A stretch of DNA of 35,012 bases, from positions 1 through 35,012 of the forward strand of contig JBFMCL010000004.1 of assembly GCA_040754395.1 (NCBI GenBank), in the 5' to 3' direction. How positions within the stretch are numbered: the first letter of the stretch is position 1; each line of letters begins with the position of its first letter. Of the stretch, positions 1 to 8,746 are shown piece after piece. The notes beneath the pieces were generated by a model. It ran no database searches, was not told where the DNA came from, and saw only the letters and a list, made by a program, of their open reading frames with translations. The stretch comes from Nitrospirota bacterium (GTDB lineage: Bacteria > Nitrospirota > Thermodesulfovibrionia > Thermodesulfovibrionales > SM23-35). Both the position numbers and the translations under genes were made by a program.

Positions 1-206
1 ATTTGGTTGGAAAAAAGCCCATGATAGGTGCACTCGAAGCTTTGAAATCCTCTCTACAGCAGCCTCATCTGCCTGACCAAATGGCGGCTTTTGGTATCTC
101 CGGGACTAAAAAGCAGGGGTTCAAAGCGCTCTTTGCAACCCATCCGAACCTCGATGACCGGATTAATACCCTTATGGAATCGAGGTATCCTGATTACAAG
201 CCCTGA
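1..206 (+). CDS. htpX: HtpX-like M48 metalloprotease, C-terminal end (partial)
   Basis: Only the last 67 or so codons are present; the gene enters from the left edge, so the TTG at position 3 is an internal Leu codon, not a start. The tail contains GALEALK, then DQMAAFGISG, then FATHPNLDDRI. This matches the end of HtpX/M48 membrane proteases, which finish with a THPPxxxRI-type motif after the catalytic domain. The family is an inner-membrane zinc protease that degrades misfolded membrane proteins. The HExxH site and membrane helices would lie outside the window, so activity cannot be judged. The stop codon sits inside a short GC-rich inverted repeat that may act as a terminator. Confidence 0.75.
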   Translation, partial: LVGKKPMIGALEALKSSLQQPHLPDQMAAFGISGTKKQGFKALFATHPNLDDRINTLMESRYPDYKP

Positions 207-229
207 TTGGACAGGGCAGATACTTTTTT
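200..229 (+). terminator. Possible intrinsic terminator after htpX
   Basis: A perfect 6-bp stem (GCCCTG, 6-nt loop, CAGGGC) at 200-217 overlaps the htpX stop codon and is followed by TTTTTT at 224-229. The six bases between stem and T-run make it a suboptimal terminator. Confidence 0.4.
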
Positions 230-507
230 GCCAACCGGGCGATATCAGATATATTGTCATTTAAGGACAGCCATAATGAGAATTTCCTGTTCAAAGCAAC
301 TCGTTGTGAAAAATATCCTAACTTTTGATTGATGAAGAACAGTGCTATGATTATTTCCCTTCGAAGGTAGCAGCAAACATCAGAACGCACATGCAGTTCC
401 AAATTGATATTTCGCACCATGTATGTCAAGGAATATCTTTTTCCATGGATATTCTGGCTTCATGGCATCTTCCTTTTGAATGACAAGAGGATGTTATATT
501 ATAAACA
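207..507. other. Intergenic stretch without a convincing gene
   Basis: About 300 bases between the htpX end and the nucleotidyltransferase gene. I see no tRNA-like TpsiC/anticodon structure, no repeat and no conserved protein. A minus-strand frame at 172-429 and an 18-codon frame at 276-332 preceded by AAGGA lack recognisable features. Near the right end, TTGAAT (476-481) and TATAAA (500-505), 18 bp apart, may be the promoter of the next gene. Confidence 0.5.
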
Positions 508-1728
508 ATGATGCTTTCAGATGACCATATCCGGAATAAAATTCTCAATGACAAGTATAACTCTATCGTTTTTGATAGAGGAAGAGGCAGAGAATTGTAT
601 CTCGTCGGTGGATTTCTCAGGGATACCATATCAGGTGCATATTCAACAGACAGGGATTATGTTCTTTCAGGTGATGTATTTTCTTTTGCATATGATATAC
701 AGCAAATGACAGGAGGTACGATTGTAAAATTCAAAAAAGAAAAAATCGTAAGGCTTGTGGTTGAAAAAAACTTCACGCTTGATTTTTCTTCACTTAAAAA
801 TACGTTAAAAAAGGATCTTTTAAAAAGGGATTTTTCCATTAACGCCATTGCATGGTCACCTGTTCACGGACTTATTGATCTATGCGGGGGTATATCTGAT
901 ATCAATACAAGAACTGTCAGATCCATATCCAGAGAGAACTTCATTGCAGATCCTCTGAGAATGCTGCGGGCATACAGATTTGCAGCAGAATTGCAGGGAA
1001 CTATAGAATCCTCTACAAGAAAACAGATAAAAACTCTGAATAATAAAATAAATAAAGTATCAAATGAAAGAATTACTTTAGAATTGTTTTATTTATTAAA
1101 CTCAGCGGCTGCAGGAAACTATGTAAAACATTGCCTTAAAGACGGCTTGTTGAATCGCATATTATCATTTTCTTACGATATGTTACAATTTAATGTAAAA
1201 GCTATCATTGAACTTGAAAAGCGTTTACTTCAGGTATTGCCGTATACCATTAAAGTTATACTTAATAAAATATTTTCGCAAAATATTACATATAAGGGAT
1301 TGTTGTGCCTCGAAATGCTTTTTCTTGGTTGTTCAGGGAGAGAAATCAAAAAAGCGTTAAAGAAAATAGCTGTAAGTTCTGTAATATCTAAAAGATTGTA
1401 TTTATTATCCAAAGAAGAAGCTGAAACACTTCATGATGTTCTTGCAGGAAGCAATGCGCTTTTTGATATTTTCATGTCGCATAAGGATGCATCTGTCGAT
1501 CTTCTTATTATCATGGACCGTCTTGATTTGTTAAACGAATACTGGAGATTCCAGCGTATCTGGAAAAGAAAACTTATTGATCCGCATGAAATCATGCAGC
1601 GTATTCCATCGATTCATAAAGAAAGGTTAGGAAAAGCCATTAGTGAGTTAAAAAAGGCATGCTTTACCGGAAGAGTGAAGACAAAAAAGCAGGCGATTCT
1701 TTATCTTGAAAAAGCACAGCTTCATTAA
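508..1728 (+). CDS. cca: CCA-adding enzyme / poly(A) polymerase-family tRNA nucleotidyltransferase
   Basis: A class II nucleotidyltransferase head is clear. It has GGFLRD at residues 34-39, the metal-binding pair D48-x-D50 (DRDYV), a third acidic residue D92 in LDFSS, and RDFSINA at 107-113. The helical neck follows with DPLRMLRAYRF at 148-158 and NERITLEL near 187. Family members add CCA (or A residues) to tRNA 3' ends in the cytoplasm. The 406-aa protein has no HD phosphohydrolase domain. CCA-adding, A-adding and poly(A) specificities cannot be separated by eye. Two consecutive ATGs (508, 511) begin the gene with no good ribosome-binding site; AAGAGG lies about 18 nt upstream. The coding sequence is visibly more AT-rich (AAA, TTA, ATA codons) than secA downstream. 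Confidence 0.85.
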   Translation: MMLSDDHIRNKILNDKYNSIVFDRGRGRELYLVGGFLRDTISGAYSTDRDYVLSGDVFSFAYDIQQMTGGTIVKFKKEKIVRLVVEKNFTLDFSSLKNTLKKDLLKRDFSINAIAWSPVHGLIDLCGGISDINTRTVRSISRENFIADPLRMLRAYRFAAELQGTIESSTRKQIKTLNNKINKVSNERITLELFYLLNSAAAGNYVKHCLKDGLLNRILSFSYDMLQFNVKAIIELEKRLLQVLPYTIKVILNKIFSQNITYKGLLCLEMLFLGCSGREIKKALKKIAVSSVISKRLYLLSKEEAETLHDVLAGSNALFDIFMSHKDASVDLLIIMDRLDLLNEYWRFQRIWKRKLIDPHEIMQRIPSIHKERLGKAISELKKACFTGRVKTKKQAILYLEKAQLH

Positions 1729-1730
1729 GC

Positions 1731-1786
1731 ATAAGATAAATAATATGAATATTGAACTATTCATAATTTAACATAATATATCTTAT
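1731..1786. repeat. Nested AT-rich inverted repeats between convergent genes
   Basis: Outer arms ATAAGATA (1731-1738) and TATCTTAT (1779-1786) are perfect complements. Inside them, TATGAATA (1744-1751) and TATTCATA (1758-1765) form a second 8-bp stem with a TTGAAC loop. The repeat lies just after the cca stop and before the converging mtaB end. It could be a weak bidirectional terminator or 3'-end stabilising hairpin, but it lacks the GC-rich stem of a classical one. Confidence 0.45.
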
Positions 1787-1926
1787 CAGTCGTATTAAAT
1801 TAACAGACATTGTTGATAAGCTGTTATTAACCATGTTCAGAAACCCCTTCCTTCCCTTGTTGTTTATGGGATTAAACGCATTTGATTAGGTTTTAGGCAG
1901 TAATAATATATTGAAATAATAATAAC

Positions 1927-3165
1927 TTATGTATTCCTGATGGGAATTCCAACGAGTGCATTTTCTTCGATACCGGCAACCCTTACATATATAAGGGATT
2001 GCCTTGAAAGGTTATTGCCGGATATCCTTATCTTTAGATAATTGCCGGTTGTCCCCGTGAAGCAGTCATCGTAGACCTTATCTTCGATAATCACATCAAG
2101 GGTTTTATGTAATTGCGTCCGCATGTATTCATTTTTTTTCCGGGTGTGTATGAGTTTCAGCGCATACGCCCTTTTTTTCTTTACCTTGAAAGGTATCTGT
2201 AAGGGCATTTTCGAAGCTTTTGTACCTGGACGGGATGAGAAGGGAAATATATGAAGATAGGAAAAAGGCATTTCCTCAAGAAAATTATTGGTATTTTCGA
2301 ATTCCTTCTCCCCTTCACCAGGAAAACCCACAATCACATCAGTACCTATCGCAATATCTGGTGATCTTTTTTTAATCTTTTCAATAATATCACGGTATTC
2401 CTTTAGAGTATAATGCCTGTTCATTTTTTGTAAAATTGAATCATCCCCGCTCTGTAAAGGTATGTGAAGATGTTTGCATATCCTTGGGTCCTGGATTTGC
2501 TCAAGTATTGCATCGGTGAATTCATTTATTTCGAGAGAACTGAGCCTGATTCGTGCGATTTTAGTATTTTTCCGAATAGCATCAAGAAGATGGGAAAGAT
2601 TTGTCTTAGGAGATATATCCAGACCGTATAACCCTAGATGTACCCCTGTCAGGACAATCTCATGATATCCCGCATCTTCACATTCAAGAATCTGCCTTAT
2701 GACTTCATGCATCTGTATGCTTTTGGACCTTCCCCTTGCACGAGGCACGATACAATAGGTACAAGCATTGTTACATCCATCCTGCACTTTTATAAATGGT
2801 CTGGATCTGCCTGAAGAAACGAAACCTGTGCTTGCATAATATTTAGATAAGATATTGATAATATTGCTTTTCTCCGAATTATTCACAATTCTTGCAGAGC
2901 GATCGATCTTGAGAATTTCTTCAGGCCTTATATGTGCATAACATCCGGTAACGATTATCTTAGCACCAGCTTTAATAGCCCTTCTCGTGAGCTGTCTCGA
3001 TTGATAATCGCTTTTCGCAGTGACGGTGCAGGTATTGATAATGCAGAAATCGGGATGTTCTGATAGACTAACAACCTCTATCCCCTGCTTCCTGAGATCT
3101 CCTTCTAAAATTGCGCTTTCCGCCTGATTGACTTTGCAGCCGAGGGTAAGTACTGAAATTTTCAC
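1927..3165 (-). CDS. mtaB: tRNA (t6A37) methylthiotransferase MtaB
   Basis: Radical SAM methylthiotransferase that converts t6A37 to ms2t6A37 in tRNA. The N-terminal UPF0004 domain carries the three auxiliary-cluster cysteines C10 (TLGCKVNQAES), C46 (NTCTV) and C75 (VTGCYA). The radical SAM triad C131/C135/C138 (CNNACTYC) follows, and a C-terminal TRAM-like region ends the 412-aa protein. GCKVNQxES distinguishes MtaB from MiaB, which has GCQMN. The start is GTG, two nt after the miaB stop, so the two are almost certainly cotranscribed. No strong Shine-Dalgarno is visible, which fits translational coupling. Confidence 0.93.
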   Translation of the reverse strand: MKISVLTLGCKVNQAESAILEGDLRKQGIEVVSLSEHPDFCIINTCTVTAKSDYQSRQLTRRAIKAGAKIIVTGCYAHIRPEEILKIDRSARIVNNSEKSNIINILSKYYASTGFVSSGRSRPFIKVQDGCNNACTYCIVPRARGRSKSIQMHEVIRQILECEDAGYHEIVLTGVHLGLYGLDISPKTNLSHLLDAIRKNTKIARIRLSSLEINEFTDAILEQIQDPRICKHLHIPLQSGDDSILQKMNRHYTLKEYRDIIEKIKKRSPDIAIGTDVIVGFPGEGEKEFENTNNFLEEMPFSYLHIFPFSSRPGTKASKMPLQIPFKVKKKRAYALKLIHTRKKNEYMRTQLHKTLDVIIEDKVYDDCFTGTTGNYLKIRISGNNLSRQSLIYVRVAGIEENALVGIPIRNT

Positions 3166-3167
3166 TT

Positions 3168-4472
3168 TTACAAAGGTTTCCCTTCGAGAGAATGCTTTCT
3201 TCCCCTGATTATCCTGACGGAAACCATGGAGCCCTTGGTATAACCATTCCCTGCAACGTTTACTATTTTATTCGTCCTCGTCCTTCCGGACATTTTATTC
3301 CTGTCGGTTTCACTCCGTCCCTCTATCAGTATTTCCTGAATAGTGCCTTCAAGTAACTTATTTTTTCCGGATGTTATTTTGTCCTGTATCAGGAGAATTT
3401 CGTTAAGACGATTTGCCTTAATGCCTTCAGCAACCTGATCATCCATTTCCGCAGCTTTTGTCCATGGTCTTTCAGAATATTTGAAGGCAAAAATACCATC
3501 GAATTCGATTTCCCTGAGGGCGCTCATTGTTGCTTTATGGTCTCCCTCGGTCTCTCCGGGGAACCCCGCGATTATATCTGTAGTGATTGCGATCCCAGGA
3601 ACTTTTCTGCGCAATTTCTCAATTCCTTCAAGATACTGATCATATGAATATCCCCTGTTCATACGATGTAAAATCCTGCTTGAACCGGATTGTATCGGGA
3701 GATGAATGTGTTCACATACCGAATGAAGGGAGGATATCGCTGAGATGAGTTCATCAGAAAGATCCCTCGGGTGGGAGGTAACGAACCGTATTCTCTCAAT
3801 CCCCTGTATTGCATCAAGCATTTCGAGAAGCGCAGAAAAGCCGATATCACTTCTGTATGAATTCACATTCTGTCCGAGAAGAGTAACCTCTTTATACTCC
3901 ATCCGTGCCAGTTCCTCTACCTCCGCACGAATATTTGCACTCGGTCTTGACCTTTCACGGCCTCTTGTGAAGGGCACAATACAATAGCTGCAGTAATTAT
4001 TGCACCCGTACATGATAGTCACCCATGCCCTCGCACCGTCACCCCTTTTCACCGGAAGATCGTGCAGGGCAATCGCCGGATTGCCATGCACTGCAACTAT
4101 AGGTGTTTTTTGTGCTGCCATTGTACCCAGGGCATGAATATTTTCTGGTCCGAAAACCATGTCAACATGGGGAGCATGTTTGAAAATCTTTTCCCCTTCC
4201 TGCTGAGCTATACAGCCTGCCACAATGATTCTGGTACCGGGCCTCTTCTTCTTGAGAGATTTAATCCGGCCAAGCTCGCTGTAGAACTTCTGTTCGGCCT
4301 TCTGCCGTATGCTGCATGTATTGAATATGACAATATCAGCGTTTCCTACATTGTCGGTTGCTGTATAACCCTGCTTCTCCATAATCCCGAGTATTTTCTC
4401 CGAATCATGGACATTCATCTGACATCCGAAAGTCTTGATATAGACGGTTCTTTCCATAAAAAAATGTAACAT
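3168..4472 (-). CDS. miaB: tRNA (i6A37) methylthiotransferase MiaB
   Basis: Radical SAM enzyme that adds a methylthio group to i6A37 of tRNAs reading UNN codons. Auxiliary-cluster cysteines are C17 (TFGCQMNVHDSE), C53 (NTCSI) and C87 (VAGCIAQ). The radical SAM motif CNNYCSYC holds C157, C161 and C164. It is followed by the HLPIQSGS and GFPGET motifs and a C-terminal TRAM domain. Length (434 aa) is normal. The first ATG (4472) is preceded at 7-nt spacing by GGAAGG, so I prefer it over the internal ATG at 4457 (MERTVYIK). First gene of a miaB-mtaB operon, divergent from secA. Confidence 0.95.
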   Translation of the reverse strand: MLHFFMERTVYIKTFGCQMNVHDSEKILGIMEKQGYTATDNVGNADIVIFNTCSIRQKAEQKFYSELGRIKSLKKKRPGTRIIVAGCIAQQEGEKIFKHAPHVDMVFGPENIHALGTMAAQKTPIVAVHGNPAIALHDLPVKRGDGARAWVTIMYGCNNYCSYCIVPFTRGRERSRPSANIRAEVEELARMEYKEVTLLGQNVNSYRSDIGFSALLEMLDAIQGIERIRFVTSHPRDLSDELISAISSLHSVCEHIHLPIQSGSSRILHRMNRGYSYDQYLEGIEKLRRKVPGIAITTDIIAGFPGETEGDHKATMSALREIEFDGIFAFKYSERPWTKAAEMDDQVAEGIKANRLNEILLIQDKITSGKNKLLEGTIQEILIEGRSETDRNKMSGRTRTNKIVNVAGNGYTKGSMVSVRIIRGRKHSLEGKPL

Positions 4473-4648
4473 GTATTATCCTTCCGATACAAGGCCAATC
4501 ATCAGATAAATACTTTTATCCTTGACAGAGGCAGCAGGATTTGATACCGTGGATTTCAAAATATATTTGCATTATCGGGAAAGGTGTTAGACTAAGAAAT
4601 TCGTTTCCCGCACATCCCTAGATCCCTACGTAAACCGCACAGGGATTG

Positions 4649-4678
4649 TTGAAATATTGAACGTCATAATTCTATTAT
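4649..4678 (+). promoter_or_regulatory. Candidate secA promoter abutting the start codon
   Basis: TTGAAA (4649-4654), an 18-bp spacer and TATTAT (4673-4678) end five bases before the secA ATG. No Shine-Dalgarno lies between. If used, the transcript would be leaderless or nearly so. An alternative lies upstream: TTGACA at 4522-4527 with a poor TACCGT 17 bp later would give a leader of about 125 nt. Confidence 0.4.
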
Positions 4679-4683
4679 AGAAC

Positions 4684-7356
4684 ATGATTGGCACATTACT
4701 GAGTAAAGTATTCGGAACCAAGAATGAGCGCGAACTGAAACGATTGTGGCCGCTCGTCGAACGCGTTAATTCGTTAGAATCACCAATATCCGCCCTTTCT
4801 GAAGAGGAGTTAAGAAAAAAGTCAGGAGAATTCAGGGGGAGGCTTGGGAACGGAGAATCCCTGAGCGACCTTCTTCCCGAGGCCTTTGCCGTTGTTCGTG
4901 AAGTATCGAGAAGAAAACTGAATATGAGGCATTTTGATGTACAGATCCTCGGCGGCGTGGTTCTTCACGAAGGGAAAATAGCCGAAATGAAGACCGGTGA
5001 AGGAAAAACGCTTGTAGCCACCCTCCCCGTCTACCTCAATGCGCTTGAAGGAAAAGGGGTCCATGTGATCACTGTCAATGACTATCTTGCAAAAAGGGAT
5101 ACACAGTGGATGGGCCCAATCTATAACTTTCTTGGTCTTTCCGTGGGTGTTATTCAGCATGATGTCTCTTTCATTTTTGATCCTTCCTATCTCTCCACGG
5201 ACAAGAGGCTTGATTATCTCAAACCCTGCTCCCGCCAAGAGGCATACTCTGCTGACATCACCTACGGAACAAACAATGAATTCGGGTTTGACTATCTTAG
5301 GGACAACATGAAATATGATATCTCTGACTACTGTCAGCGTGAGCTGTATTATGCCATTGTTGATGAGGTTGACAGTATCCTCATTGATGAAGCGAGAACC
5401 CCGCTCATTATTTCGGGACCTTCGGAGGAATCTACTGACAAATATTACAGGATCGACAAAATTATACCAGGCCTCAGGAAGGATACCGACTTTACGATTG
5501 ATGAAAAGGCAAGAACAGCTGTTCTTACTGAAGAAGGAAATATTAAGGTTGAACGCTCCCTCGGTGCCGGAAATCTGTATGATCCCTCGAATATAGAACT
5601 CGTCCATCATGTCCTGCAGGCATTAAAGGCGCATGCCCTGTTCAAAAGGGATGTCGATTACGTTGTGAAGGACGGGGAGGTCATTATCGTGGATGAATTT
5701 ACCGGCAGGCTTATGCCCGGTAGGCGCTGGTCCGACGGACTCCACCAGGCAGTTGAAGCAAAAGAAGGTGTCAGAATCGAAAGTGAAAATCAGACTTTGG
5801 CAACCATTACATTTCAGAACTATTTCAGGATGTACAAGAAGCTGGCGGGAATGACCGGTACGGCAGATACAGAAGCCGAGGAATTTGCAAAAATCTACAA
5901 TCTTGAAGTTATGGTTATACCCACCAACAAGCCTATGATCAGGGAAGACCATCCTGATATGATCTATAAAACCGAGAAGGCAAAATACAATGCCGTGATA
6001 CATGAAATTGAGGAGCTCCATGCAAAGGGCCAGCCTGTCCTTGTCGGAACAATTTCCATAGAAAAATCTGAGTACCTGAGTTACCTCCTGAAGAAGAAGG
6101 GCATTGCTCATGCGGTTCTGAATGCGAAATATCATGAGCGAGAGGCTGAAATTATTGCACAGGCAGGGAGATCCGCCGCAGTAACCATAGCCACAAATAT
6201 GGCAGGAAGAGGAACTGATATCGTACTGGGGGGAAACCCTGAAGGACTTGCACGTGAAATGCTGAGAGATTCACAGGAATACTCTGAAGATGACTGGAAA
6301 CACACTCTCTCAAAGGCCGATGCAATATGCAAACAGAACAGGGAAAACGTAGTATCTTCAGGGGGCCTTCATATCCTCGGAACTGAACGACATGAAGCGA
6401 GAAGGATTGACAACCAGTTGCGTGGCCGTTCAGGAAGGCAGGGAGACGCCGGTTCCTCCAGATTCTATCTCTCTCTTGAAGATGATCTGATGAGGATATT
6501 CGGGTCAGACAGAATCTCCGGACTCATGGGCAAACTCGGCATGGAAGAAGACATCCCGATTGAAAACAAGATGATCACTAAAGCGATAGAAAACGCCCAA
6601 AAACGTGTCGAAGCACACAATTTTGACATCAGAAAGCACCTTCTCGAATATGACGACGTAATGAACAAGCAGAGGTCAGAAATTTATTCTTTCAGAAAAG
6701 AGATACTCCAGGGTGAAAATCTCAAAGACCGCATAATGAGCATGACCGATGAGGTACTGGACGAATTGCTCTTTATTTACTGCCCTTCCGAAAAATATAT
6801 TGAAGAATGGGACATGAAAGGTCTTAAGGATGCACTCTTCGGGGTGTTTTCTCTTTCGCCTGAGCTCTCACCCTCAAATCAGGAATCCCTCCGTGAAACC
6901 CTTCTTTCTGAAGTAAGACGTGCATACGAGAAAAAGGAGACTGAGGTTGACAGTGATGTCATGAGATATCTGGAAAGGGTAGTTCTTCTCCAGATAATCG
7001 ATACTCAGTGGAAGGATCATCTTCTTGCCATGGATCATCTTAAGGAAGGAATAGGCCTAAGGGGATACGGACAAAAGGACCCTTTGGTTGAGTACAAAAA
7101 AGAGGCATTCGATATCTTTGCCGAAATGTCGTCAAGGATAAATACTGAAGTTGTCAGGAGGATCTTCAAAATACAGATTGAAAAAAAGGAGAGCATTCAG
7201 AGGGAACCTGCAAAACAGTCAAGGTTCAGTTATAACAGAGGTGAAGGGTCCGGGCCGGCTCAGGCGGTAAGACGCGGGAAAAAAGTAGGAAGAAACGACC
7301 CATGTCCATGCGGAAGCGGAAAAAAGTACAAAAAATGCTGCGGTGTGAATGCATAA
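4684..7356 (+). CDS. secA: Preprotein translocase ATPase SecA
   Basis: Motor ATPase of the Sec system, which pushes unfolded preproteins through SecYEG at the inner membrane. Walker A is MKTGEGKT (102-109). The Walker B/DEAD motif is [14 protein letters not shown] from 227. [32 protein letters not shown] and [10 protein letters not shown] are all present. The C-terminal zinc tail ([16 protein letters not shown]) is intact, so it can bind SecB or ribosomes. The total of 890 aa is normal. Residues about 160-182 form an insertion between VGVIQHD and REAY compared with short enterobacterial versions. The last eight bases overlap the start of the next gene. The start at 4684 gives the standard N-terminus but lacks a visible ribosome-binding site. 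Confidence 0.98.
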   Translation: MIGTLLSKVFGTKNERELKRLWPLVERVNSLESPISALSEEELRKKSGEFRGRLGNGESLSDLLPEAFAVVREVSRRKLNMRHFDVQILGGVVLHEGKIAEMKTGEGKTLVATLPVYLNALEGKGVHVITVNDYLAKRDTQWMGPIYNFLGLSVGVIQHDVSFIFDPSYLSTDKRLDYLKPCSRQEAYSADITYGTNNEFGFDYLRDNMKYDISDYCQRELYYAIVDEVDSILIDEARTPLIISGPSEESTDKYYRIDKIIPGLRKDTDFTIDEKARTAVLTEEGNIKVERSLGAGNLYDPSNIELVHHVLQALKAHALFKRDVDYVVKDGEVIIVDEFTGRLMPGRRWSDGLHQAVEAKEGVRIESENQTLATITFQNYFRMYKKLAGMTGTADTEAEEFAKIYNLEVMVIPTNKPMIREDHPDMIYKTEKAKYNAVIHEIEELHAKGQPVLVGTISIEKSEYLSYLLKKKGIAHAVLNAKYHEREAEIIAQAGRSAAVTIATNMAGRGTDIVLGGNPEGLAREMLRDSQEYSEDDWKHTLSKADAICKQNRENVVSSGGLHILGTERHEARRIDNQLRGRSGRQGDAGSSRFYLSLEDDLMRIFGSDRISGLMGKLGMEEDIPIENKMITKAIENAQKRVEAHNFDIRKHLLEYDDVMNKQRSEIYSFRKEILQGENLKDRIMSMTDEVLDELLFIYCPSEKYIEEWDMKGLKDALFGVFSLSPELSPSNQESLRETLLSEVRRAYEKKETEVDSDVMRYLERVVLLQIIDTQWKDHLLAMDHLKEGIGLRGYGQKDPLVEYKKEAFDIFAEMSSRINTEVVRRIFKIQIEKKESIQREPAKQSRFSYNRGEGSGPAQAVRRGKKVGRNDPCPCGSGKKYKKCCGVNA

Positions 7357-8743
7357 AATAGCCCTGATAGGAAAAAGTGCGCAAAAGACCGAATATGAGG
7401 AAGCTCTTATTGCACTTGGACACCACGTCAGCAAGTATGATTCGATAGAAAAAGTCCTCCCTTTCTTGGTAGAAAAGGCAGATGTTATTATCATTGACAA
7501 AACAATGAACAGTTCACCCTCTTTCAGGGATTTCCTGAAGGCATCGAAAAACATCCCGAAAATAATCATCTCAGACAGCTACTCTTTCAGAGGTTTTACT
7601 CCATGGATCAGGGAACCCCTTTCTTATCCGCTGTATGTCCCCTCTCCCAGCGTGCTTCTGAATTATATCAAGAAATCATTGAAAGAAAGCTCACTTTTTC
7701 ACGAGAACAACAGAATAAAGACTGACTTGCTGCTGGCAAAACGCGAGCTCAATTTTTATCAGGAAGTGAGCAAAGCCCTCACGTCATCTCTGGATCTGAA
7801 CGATGTGCTCACGAGAATTATGAGGAAAATAAAGGCGATGACAAAAGCAGAAGCCTGGTCTGTCCTTCTTGTTGACCAGGAAACAGGGGAACTTGTTTTC
7901 GAAAAGACCGATGTGCCCAAGACAAAAGGAATGCAGAAATTCCGGATGAAAATGGGTGAGGGCATCGCCGGCTGGGTTGCCAAGGAAGGCATCCCTGTTG
8001 TCGTTCCTGACGTTTCAAAAGATGAGCGTTTTCTCGGTAAGATCGACAGGGCGATACATTTCAAGACCAAATCCCTTATCTGCGTGCCGATCAAGACAAA
8101 TGAACAGGTACTCGGCGTCATCGAACTTGTCAACAAAACAACAGGAGGGCATTTTGTCAAAGAAGACCTTGACCTCTTAATGAGACTGGTCGATCAGACA
8201 GCGATTGTTATTGAAAAGACATCCCTATACCAAAAGATGACCGAACTTGCCATAACTGATGACCTTACAAAGCTTTTCAATACAAGGTATCTTAACAGGA
8301 CCATAGAGATTGAGATACAGCGGTCCAGCAGATACGGCACATCACTCTCCCTGATATTCATGGACGTCGACCATTTCAAGCGTATCAATGACAGCTACGG
8401 TCATCTCATTGGCAGCAAGGTGCTTGTTGAGGTAGGCCAGCTTCTCCTGAAAAGCCTCCGTACGGTTGATATTGTTGCACGGTACGGGGGCGATGAATTT
8501 GTCATCGTACTTCCGCAGACTCCGCCTGAGGCAGCAACGCAGATTGCGGAAAGGATGAGAAAGGCCATCGAACAGAATTCATTTCTGAAAAAAGAAGGGT
8601 ATGCCCTTAAAATGACCGCAAGTTTTGGAGTGGCTTCCTATCCCGAAAGTGCAAAATCCAAGGAAGAACTCGTAAAAATTGCTGATGATGCAATGTACCG
8701 GGTGAAGCACCATACAAGAAATGCGGTGTATGCTATAGTATAA
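7349..8743 (+). CDS. Diguanylate cyclase: pseudo-receiver, GAF and GGDEF
   Basis: Synthesises c-di-GMP from two GTP. Residues 1-115 look like a degenerate receiver fold: an Asp ends a beta strand in VIIID, but the conserved Lys is missing and PLYVPSPS stands in its place. A helical linker leads into a GAF domain (about 140-290; [24 protein letters not shown]) that could bind a small ligand. The GGDEF domain ends the protein, with the intact active-site motif GGDEF at 380-384. The product-inhibition site R371-x-x-D374 is also intact, so the cyclase should be active and feedback-inhibited. The ATG overlaps the secA stop by 8 nt and the next gene starts 3 nt after its stop, implying one transcript. 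The ligand is unknown. Confidence 0.9.
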   Translation: MHKIALIGKSAQKTEYEEALIALGHHVSKYDSIEKVLPFLVEKADVIIIDKTMNSSPSFRDFLKASKNIPKIIISDSYSFRGFTPWIREPLSYPLYVPSPSVLLNYIKKSLKESSLFHENNRIKTDLLLAKRELNFYQEVSKALTSSLDLNDVLTRIMRKIKAMTKAEAWSVLLVDQETGELVFEKTDVPKTKGMQKFRMKMGEGIAGWVAKEGIPVVVPDVSKDERFLGKIDRAIHFKTKSLICVPIKTNEQVLGVIELVNKTTGGHFVKEDLDLLMRLVDQTAIVIEKTSLYQKMTELAITDDLTKLFNTRYLNRTIEIEIQRSSRYGTSLSLIFMDVDHFKRINDSYGHLIGSKVLVEVGQLLLKSLRTVDIVARYGGDEFVIVLPQTPPEAATQIAERMRKAIEQNSFLKKEGYALKMTASFGVASYPESAKSKEELVKIADDAMYRVKHHTRNAVYAIV

Positions 8744-8746
8744 GCC

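Noticed and set aside
276-332. 18-codon frame with AAGGA upstream
   Set aside because: Too short, no similarity to known leader peptides, and no downstream gene close enough to be controlled by it.
172-429. 85-codon minus-strand frame between htpX and cca
   Set aside because: It overlaps the htpX end, has no ribosome-binding site or known motif, and looks like random AT-rich sequence.
4822-5610. 262-codon minus-strand frame inside secA
   Set aside because: It is fully antisense to conserved SecA motifs and its product has no recognisable domain.
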